This document shows positions 59,401 through 64,000 of a stretch of DNA of 64,000 bases, one piece after another. The position numbers and the translations under genes were made by a program. Location of the stretch: positions 310,001 to 374,000 of the forward strand of contig JAANDG010000010.1 of the NCBI GenBank assembly GCA_036852015.1, read 5' to 3'. Position 1 is the first letter of the stretch. The number at the start of each line of letters is the position of its first letter. This stretch comes from Pelodera strongyloides (Eukaryota; Nematoda; Chromadorea; Rhabditida; Rhabditidae). The notes under the pieces were generated by a model. It saw nothing but the letters and a program-made list of their open reading frames with translations, ran no database searches and was not told the origin of the DNA.

Positions 59401-62400
59401 GCGAGAGCCTAGCGCAGGCTGGGCGAAATTGGGAAAAGTGACCGAAAATATCACCAAATCTGAGAAAAAGGTGCGCAGGGACTTCGCCATACCTGCGCCA
59501 GGTTGGCGCCAGGGATTACATTGTGATATCTTTGTTATTCAGCCAAGTACAGCGAAATGGGTCTCGTGCAAAATCTCGCCTCGCCTCCCAATTTTGTTTT
59601 GTTATTTACTTGTTTTTGGCATAGAATTTGGGTCTGTTTTATGTAAACTAACTTTATGAACACCATACAAGTTTCCTCTGCTATAAAAGATACTTCCACC
59701 ATCACTTATTTACTAACAGTACGAATTCATATATCTTCATATAATTTATTTAGGGGTAATCATTGTGATTGTCTTCAGTGTCGTTTACTTTTCTCTCTGG
59801 TGTTTTAAACATCGCTTTTTCTACCGTAGTTTATCGGTTTGTCAAAAAGGCATTGTGCATGCAAGCAAGTTTCAATTTTGAGATCTGAATCTCGTCGGTT
59901 CCATTCGTTTTATTTATTTCAAGTTTTCTTATAATTATTATCGTGTATTCATGCGTTTATTTCGTTCCCACTTTACCTGTCTTTTGTCAAGTTGTTGTTT
60001 CAGAGTGGCTTAACTTGAACCACAAATGGGAGCGTTCCAGAACAAGCACATCATGGTATGTTTTAAAGACGTTTTTTTGTTTGGCGTTCAGTATTTCTTT
60101 GTCCTATTCTCTTATTCATGGCAGTGGGTCAGTGTCAGCCGTTGCTCGTTGCATTACTTTGTCTGTGTTTAACTTTGCTATATGGGTTTCAAGGTTACGT
60201 TCTTTGTACAATAGTTTCTGGTCATTGACGAATTGCAACTAGCAAGCTTTCTCAGTATACAGGTTTGGTAGCTCCCCAGCTCTACTTCTAGATTATGCTG
60301 CAAGGAGTAGTTTCAGTTGAACAGTAAGTCGGAGGCATAACGTGTTTCTCTTTCGATTTATGAAACGTTGCTATCTATGCAAAACAGCACTACAGAGATA
60401 AGATACTTCTTCATTTCAACAGTAGTTTCTTGGTAGGGATCCTTCGTTTTAGCGTCGGCCAAACGGAAACTGTTTGGAGATCAAGCTTCTATTTGTTAAC
60501 AACCGGACAACTGTATTGTTTATTGCATTATATCTAGATGTACGGCGCTGCAAGCAAGTGGCATTGTGTTGACGATGTCAGGACGCCAAGAAGGACAGAA
60601 TTTCATTGATTAATTGGTTAGTATTTATTTTAATTGACATTTTTTTCGTTATTTTGAAAGCAAGTTAACATTTTGCTTGACATGCGTAGTTCCCATTGGA
60701 TCGGAACCTAGAGTCCTAGAGCGCATCAGTTGATTATTATTATACTTGTCAAAATTATTGCTCTTTTTTTGCAATACTGCAGTGAGTTACTGATAGCAGA
60801 AGCAGAGTTTGTTAAAGCAAAATACCGGCTGGTTTTTGAAACACATCGGGTAGACCAGCATTCGAATGCATCCAATGCAAATGCACATAGTTTAGAATAA
60901 AAAAAACTATCTAAGTTCGAGCAAATTAGCATAAATACGTGACAATTCAGCTGTCCACGATGCGTTTCAAAAATCGGCCGGTATTTCGCTTTATTTGCAT
61001 TTTTCCACTCTTTGTCGTACAAAACTCGAAATGCACTATTAGGAAAGTGAGTCTAATGATAATACAGAGTTATTGCTTCGTATATGTGCAATTAATTTAT
61101 GGACCTGCACTTACTTTCCTATATTTGTCTAGGTCAATGAACTCGGAAGTCGAAAAGGGAACAGTGACCCCGTGACCCGTACTAGTGCTACTAGTGACCC
61201 GTACATGTCCAACCAAGGAATGAGCGAGACACGAGACTTATAACATCAACTTGTCTTTACGGAAGATGTTTGCAGGCAGGTTCTATCTCTCCTCAACTTT
61301 TATATCAGTATTTTGTACTTACACCGTAAATCCATTTCCATATATTCAACTGTAATTGGTGTAAGCAGCCTATTTCGAATGAAACTGGATCGTTCCGTAG
61401 CCTTCGGTCTTTGTGCATATGACTGCTCATTCCCCATTGCGAGAATAATAAGTTTGAAGCTGATGGTTCTCTTATTCTCATTTGCTGCATTATCATAATA
61501 ATCAATAACTTTTTACTTGACCTAGTTACTAGGAGGAAGAGAAGTATTTGTGCCTAGTGCCTAGTGTTGTTTTTATCTTCTTTTTTTTGCGGATGTCTTC
61601 ATGGGAGCTGGGATCGGGCGGACGCGTTTGCGGTAGACAAATGGAAAGATGTAACATGTACTGTACTATAGTGGACTGTGCTGAACGATGGATTAGCAGC
61701 GGACGAAAGGAAAGCGTAATTCATAATTCCTAAAATATAAGGGACTATTATTATTGCTTTACTTCGTGCTCTGTATATATTCAGTTAGTCTACGATAGAT
61801 TGCAACTTATTAGTAAAAAAACGAAGAACCGGAACCTCATAGCAAGTAAAGCATTTATGGTTGTACTGCCAAGGACTGTAGATCTGTGGATCAGTACAAC
61901 TATAACTATAATGTTTTCAATTAGCTTATTGACACTTTAAATATGATGTCTCATCATTTTTCTGAAATGATTGTTGAACGTAACAATACCAGTTGTCCTA
62001 CTACATATACATATTACGTGGAGTGTGCTTCTTTTACACATAAACAACAGACCGTAGTTCTTTGCCGGTTATCGGAGCATATACTACGTGATGTATGTGT
62101 ATAGTTTTAGCATGATTAGCTTAATATTAATTTGCTTTATATATTGTGAAATCTTTTCACCCGTTTTTGCTACATTTTCTTATCATGTTTCTCTTTCTGT
62201 GCCCCTGGAATAAAAATTTATGTGCTTGTATTCTTTGTGACTACTCTTTAGGGTGTATAATGTGTGTTATTATTATTTTCTGTACTATTGCTGTATATTA
62301 TTTGTCGAATCGAACCTGCTGTGGATATTTCACGCCCGATTTTTTTATTCTGGCGCAGACTGGGCGCATTCGCGGCGAATTCTGGGCGCAGGTCTGGCGA

Positions 62401-63972
62401 AGCCTGGGCGCGGAAGTGGGTGCGCAGCGTGCCTGTGGCGCACCGTCTTTTTCTTCGCCGCGCACCCGCCATATCTGCGCGGCGCGCTGTCAAAGTTTAG
62501 CGTTGCCAGGTTAAAAGCCATATCTTTTCCGCGGACGCGGTTGCGCGTTTTCGCGCTGCGCGCGTGAGAACGTAGTAGCCCCTAAAAGGACGCACAACCA
62601 CAACGCCTGAGTAACTGGTGTAGAAACATAAAATGGTAAATAAAGGTCAATCACTTCATTGCCAACGAGAAAACAATACAATTAAGCAAATTATTAAAAA
62701 ATCTTTTAGACGAGCAAAAATGCCTGGCCACCGAAAATAAGCAATACATTTGCTGCATTCCTCAAGTAACTAAACCTTCATTGCGCACGTTGATATCCAG
62801 AATGTGCGGCAAAGGATGGAAACCGTAAGTTGCATCGAACTTCGAAAGAAAAGAAACTGGAAAATGAACAGAGAAAATCAAAAATAGAATGAGAGAAATT
62901 CAAAACGAATCGAAAAAAAAATGGGAAAGCATACGAAAATAGCGGAAATCGGAAATGAAACTGATTGATAATGAGAAAAATTCCGAAACGAAAAAAAATA
63001 TGTATGATTCTATGGAAAAGCTCAGGTTTATGTCCACGGCTGGCGACCCACGCCGCTGCGATGCCAAGTTGCCATGTGATTCCGATTCTGTGTGCAAGTA
63101 CAGCGAAGTTCTAATGCTCGACATTTGCTGCATGAGGATTCTTGGCACCGAAGGAGAACCAGGCTAGTTCATAAATCTTTTCTTTGTAATGAATTGATTA
63201 AACCTTATGATCTAGCGATCCTCACCAGGGCCAACGGTGAAAAACTAAATACTATAGAGATGGGCTGGTATACCGAGGCACAAATCAAGTTGGGCAATCT
63301 GAGGCCATATTCACCACTCCAATTGCCTCGGGGAAATAGTCCCTGGGGACAGCAAATAGCCTTCTAATACGAGAGAAGCAGAGAAAAAGACCGGCCGGGA
63401 ACTCCCAATGGGGAACTGAGTGGTGAATATGACCTCAGCTCTATTTGCGTAACCCATATAGGTATTATCTATTGTGGCGAAGAGTGGAACGAGTACCTGA
63501 ATTGATCGTACCCGCTCTACTTCATACTTTCCAAAACAGATCAAATTGCTCTCTCGGAGCCAGAGAATACAATTCCGAATCGGCTTAATTGTAAAATGTT
63601 TCTTAATTTAGGTTCATCAAGCGATGAGCAGTTTATGGTGAAGAACACGCCCCCATTGAGCTCTCACCTCGTTAGAACCTCTTTTGGGTCAGGATTCGCC
63701 GGTCGGCGCGTAAGGCCACAAATGCAAATTCCAGTAGTCACGGGTGAGTATTTCTATTCGGTCTTACAGCTAGGAAACTCGGGGACGTATTCTACAGTAC
63801 TGAAGTAAATATCACTGGTTTCGGACGCTAGCTTTGACCGGTACTATGAGCAATTTGAGTTTCGTTAGATAACCTACAGGCTGAAAATTACAGGTGACCC
63901 GAGAAACACGTGGGAATTCCCTGAAGATACGCTGGCAGAGACTTCCCCCGCTGCGACGCCGGCCTTTTTGAG
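42466..63972 (+). CDS. Giant secreted EB/lustrin/Kunitz multidomain protein (38 exons, partial at both ends)
   Basis: Exons: 42466-42588, 46119-46206, 46591-46649, 46895-47025, 47409-47448, 47626-47708, 48628-48724, 48892-49047, 49298-49415, 49674-49786, 50531-50650, 50794-50860, 51087-51199, 51408-51548, 51853-51916, 52341-52453, 52568-52671, 52994-53100, 53247-53362, 53491-53570, 53744-53810, 54029-54104, 54187-54269, 54571-54717, 55214-55322, 56160-56245, 56500-56603, 57100-57172, 57339-57433, 57677-57726, 57910-58022, 58231-58300, 58765-58907, 59073-59147, 62710-62824, 63026-63162, 63612-63743, 63894-63972. Phases agree at every junction; about 1,262 residues are visible. Order: two EB-like modules; lustrin 1; Kunitz 1; lustrin 2; Kunitz 2; lustrin 3; Kunitz 3; lustrin 4; Kunitz 4; lustrin 5; Kunitz 5; lustrin 6-10; Thr-rich linker; lustrin 11-12; Kunitz 6; lustrin 13-14; Ser/Pro-rich tail. 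Such proteins are extracellular and often matrix- or cuticle-associated in nematodes. The signal peptide and the C-terminus are not in view. Confidence 0.93.
42867..44447 (-). CDS. Nested antisense gene: Gly/Tyr-rich then Pro/Tyr-rich protein, complete four exons
   Basis: Exons in transcript order: 44447-44270, 43708-43594, 43342-43281, 43114-42867, all phases matching, about 199 residues. It begins [20 protein letters not shown] and continues with a cysteine-containing GYYGG/PYG region. The middle is basic and hydrophilic ([17 protein letters not shown], then [20 protein letters not shown]). The C-terminal half is rich in Pro, Tyr and Gln ([20 protein letters not shown]) and ends PPPPYSKH. 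There is no signal peptide. An acceptor TTTACAG lies 4 nt before the ATG, as for spliced-leader addition; AATAAA follows near 42815. It lies wholly within the first long intron of the plus-strand Kunitz gene. The family was not recognised; the composition suggests a structural or low-complexity binding protein, and PPPPY could bind WW domains. Exon 2's frame was chosen from the flanking phases. Confidence 0.7.
43856..44010. repeat. Cluster of GCATGCATGC palindromes
   Basis: At least five GCATGCATGC-type motifs in about 150 bp. The central one is a perfect 35-nt palindrome with a single unpaired base (43930-43964, arms GGCATGCATGCAGTCAT). It is in an intron of the nested gene and is alternating purine-pyrimidine throughout. 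Confidence 0.8.
44487..44760. mobile_element. MITE family A copy plus a tandem half-copy
   Basis: A full element at 44487-44667 (TTAAAGCGAAATACCGGCTG to CCGGCCGGTATTTCGCTTTAA) is followed directly by a second right half (44668-44760) that repeats AAGAATCCTGGTGTACTCGA and ends CGGTAGTTCGCTTTAA. This suggests local duplication or nested insertion. Confidence 0.85.
45125..45265. repeat. (CT)n low-complexity tract
   Basis: CT-rich repeats in the long first intron of the Kunitz gene. Confidence 0.95.
45940..46108. mobile_element. Diverged MITE family A copy adjoining an exon
   Basis: Left arm AACCTCTTCTTGAAACATAT and right arm ATGTTTCAAAAACCGGCCGT are inverted. The core contains ATGCAAATGAGTACGATTAG. 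It ends about 10 bp before the acceptor of exon 46119, so its right end probably supplies part of the polypyrimidine region. Confidence 0.65.
48037..48171. mobile_element. MITE family D copy 1
   Basis: A 135-bp element with inverted ends AGAGGCCATATTCACCACTC and GACTGGTGAATATCGCCTCA. It matches the copy at 63299-63438 along its full length. Non-coding, in a Kunitz-gene intron. Confidence 0.85.
48308..48476. mobile_element. MITE related to family D
   Basis: Inverted ends GAGGCCGTTTTCCCAACCA and TGTTGGTGAAAACGGCCTC enclose an internal palindrome (TACTTTTTGTCAAAAAG and CCCTTTTTGACAGAAGG). No coding capacity. The GAGGCC terminus is shared with family D. Confidence 0.7.
49792..50344. mobile_element. 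Foldback family B copy with internal triplication, 5 bp after a splice donor
   Basis: Starts TTAAAGGGAGAGGCCCATGA and ends TCATGGGCCTCTCCCTTTAA with long inverted arms. The centre has three tandem copies of a roughly 43-bp unit (TAATAATAATGTTCAAACTA, then ATAAAGACGATTCCTACGAC) at 50001-50043, 50046-50088 and 50096-50141, absent from the other copies. The left end begins five bases after the Kunitz 2 exon ends at 49786. Confidence 0.9.
50895..51070 (-). repeat. tRNA-derived SINE head in a Kunitz-domain intron
   Basis: On the minus strand TAGCACAGTGGCTAGC resembles a Pol III A box and ATGTTCGAATCCTGTCC a B box about 35 nt apart (51001-51066). The ends do not form an acceptor stem, so it is not a working tRNA. 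The plus-strand wording (GACAGGATTCGAACATGGGT) is typical of SINE copies; exact borders are unclear. Confidence 0.55.
51927..52096. mobile_element. MITE family A variant, near-perfect hairpin
   Basis: Bounded by TTAAAGCGAAATGCTAGC and GCTGGCATTTCGCTTTAA. Arms of about 60 nt (51947-52006 and 52017-52078) containing GCATATGATAAGCAAATCCT are inverted with about one mismatch around a 10-nt loop. Such low divergence implies a young element or gene conversion. Confidence 0.85.
52124..52303. mobile_element. MITE family A copy
   Basis: Starts TAAAACGAAATACTGGCTGG and ends AAAACCGGCCACCGTTTCGC with TTTAA. It lies 28 bp downstream of the previous element in the same intron, ending 37 bp before exon 52341. 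Confidence 0.8.
53400..53465. repeat. (CA)n microsatellite
   Basis: CA repeats in the intron after Kunitz 5; other simple repeats in this gene's introns are CT tracts at 53910-53985 and 56330-56400. Confidence 0.95.
55394..55811. mobile_element. Foldback family C, 418-bp palindrome
   Basis: Starts TTAAAGGGTCAGGCCCATTT and ends AAATGGGCCTGACCCTTTAA. Inverted arms run almost to the centre, for example CCGTGGGCACTCATACCCAA and TTGGGTATGAGTGCCCACGG. The centre has a smaller palindrome around AATTGGGCAATATGCTCTAT. It is non-coding. The outer end GACCCTTTAAG recurs at about 41050, suggesting another relic. Confidence 0.9.
58231..58907 (+). other. Kunitz domain 6, acidic P1
   Basis: Exons 58231-58300 and 58765-58907 join as [20 protein letters not shown], with later [15 protein letters not shown] and CEKLC. 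All six cysteines are present. The P1 position is Glu, again unlike trypsin inhibitors, and the usual GCGGN is GCNPT. The domain is followed by a hydrophilic tail ([10 protein letters not shown]) that could act as a stalk. Confidence 0.85.
59226..59520. repeat. GCGC-rich foldback block in the long intron
   Basis: Much more GC-rich than the flanks, with GCGCGGCGAGCTCCTGGCGC and GCCTAGCGCAGGCTGGGCG. Related blocks occur at 62350-62575, 25260-25390, 27170-27340 and 36665-36840, sharing CCGCGGAAAAGA-like and TGGGCGCGG-like words. The long open frame spanning it (58970-59659) runs on beyond exon 59147 and is not coding there. Confidence 0.6.
59754..60018 (+). other. Candidate alternative terminal exons encoding a transmembrane anchor
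   Basis: Inside the 3.5-kb intron, 59754-59836 is flanked by a TTTATTTAG acceptor and a GTTTGT donor. Entered in the phase left by exon 58907 or 59147, it encodes [17 protein letters not shown] followed by [10 protein letters not shown], a hydrophobic helix with a basic stop-transfer end. Splicing in phase to 60004 (acceptor TTTCAG) gives SGLT and a TGA at 60016-60018. This would end the protein as a membrane-anchored form after Kunitz 6. The default path joins 59147 to 62710, completing a lustrin module. Confidence 0.45.
60812..60993. mobile_element. MITE family A copy
   Basis: Starts TTAAAGCAAAATACCGGCTG and ends CGGCCGGTATTTCGCTTTAT. The core has ATGCAAATGCACATAGTTTA and GAGCAAATTAGCATAAATAC, closely matching the copies at 13102 and 34604. 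Confidence 0.85.
63299..63438. mobile_element. MITE family D copy 2
   Basis: Ends CTGAGGCCATATTCACCACT and AGTGGTGAATATGACCTCAG form about 20-bp inverted repeats. About 80% of its length matches 48037-48171. It lies in the intron between exons 63162 and 63612. Confidence 0.85.
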
Positions 63973-64000
63973 GTATACCTTTATTAAAGCAAGTGCAATC

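Larger units (their letters stand above)
59148..62709. other. 3.56-kb intron of the giant Kunitz gene
   Basis: Holds the GCGC-rich block, the candidate transmembrane terminal exon (59754-60018), a family A MITE (60812-60993) and a second GCGC-rich block (62350-62575). No other exon with lustrin or Kunitz cysteine patterns was seen. Confidence 0.7.

Noticed and set aside
58970..59659. 229-codon plus-strand open frame
   Set aside because: Only 59073-59147 is coding (lustrin). The rest runs into a GC-rich intron repeat after a clear GTATGC donor.
62146..62567. Overlapping open frames in a GCGC-rich block
   Set aside because: Several frames are open on both strands across the same GC-rich repeat; none shows lustrin or Kunitz patterns or phase-compatible splice sites.
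1..64000. CRISPR arrays, operons with ribosome binding sites, prophage
   Set aside because: All gene structure is intron-rich eukaryotic; the tandem repeats found lack the repeat-spacer pattern of CRISPR.

Overview
This window is eukaryotic DNA from an invertebrate, most likely a nematode. The evidence is: intron-rich genes with GT-AG splicing; strong 3' splice-site consensus immediately upstream of several start codons, as expected for spliced-leader trans-splicing; a secreted astacin protease; a very long EB/lustrin/Kunitz secreted protein of a kind found in nematodes; and a short internal tract of TTAGGC-type (nematode) telomere repeat. No bacterial, viral or CRISPR features were found. 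All gene models were built by hand from reading frame, splice sites and intron phase; no transcript data were available.

Layout. 1-449 (minus): the first coding exon of an XPR1-like SPX-domain phosphate exporter at the window edge, and about 100 bp upstream of it the first coding exon of an ATPSCKMT/FAM173-like mitochondrial lysine methyltransferase. 450-2997: repeats, including a foldback element. 2998-12383 (plus): a complete 22-exon Sec15/EXOC6 exocyst subunit of 804 residues. 13659-16168 (minus): a complete seven-exon astacin zinc metalloprotease. 16169-25758: mostly repeats, namely a LINE 3' fragment, two minisatellites and several foldbacks, plus one small minus-strand gene near 19571-20160. 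25759-30782 (minus): an F-box protein with leucine-rich-repeat-like exons. 30783-36308: repeats, low-complexity tracts and one doubtful open segment. 36309-38771 (minus): a complete six-exon small type I membrane glycoprotein of unknown function. 38772-42465: repeats and MITEs. 42466-63972 (plus): 38 phase-consistent internal exons of one very large secreted protein (EB, lustrin and Kunitz modules), running off the right edge. Its first long intron contains a complete four-exon minus-strand gene (42867-44447) for a Gly/Tyr-rich then Pro/Tyr-rich protein.

Functional reading. Sec15, XPR1, ATPSCKMT and the F-box protein are intracellular housekeeping or regulatory genes. The astacin, the Kunitz/lustrin protein and the small glycoprotein are secretory or surface products. 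The genes do not look like one pathway. The most unusual points are: Kunitz domains that have lost exactly the Cys2-Cys4 disulfide pair; the absence of basic P1 residues in the intact Kunitz domains; a possible alternative membrane-anchored ending of the giant protein; the nested antisense gene; the XPR1/ATPSCKMT juxtaposition; and several families of highly palindromic elements bounded by TTAA.
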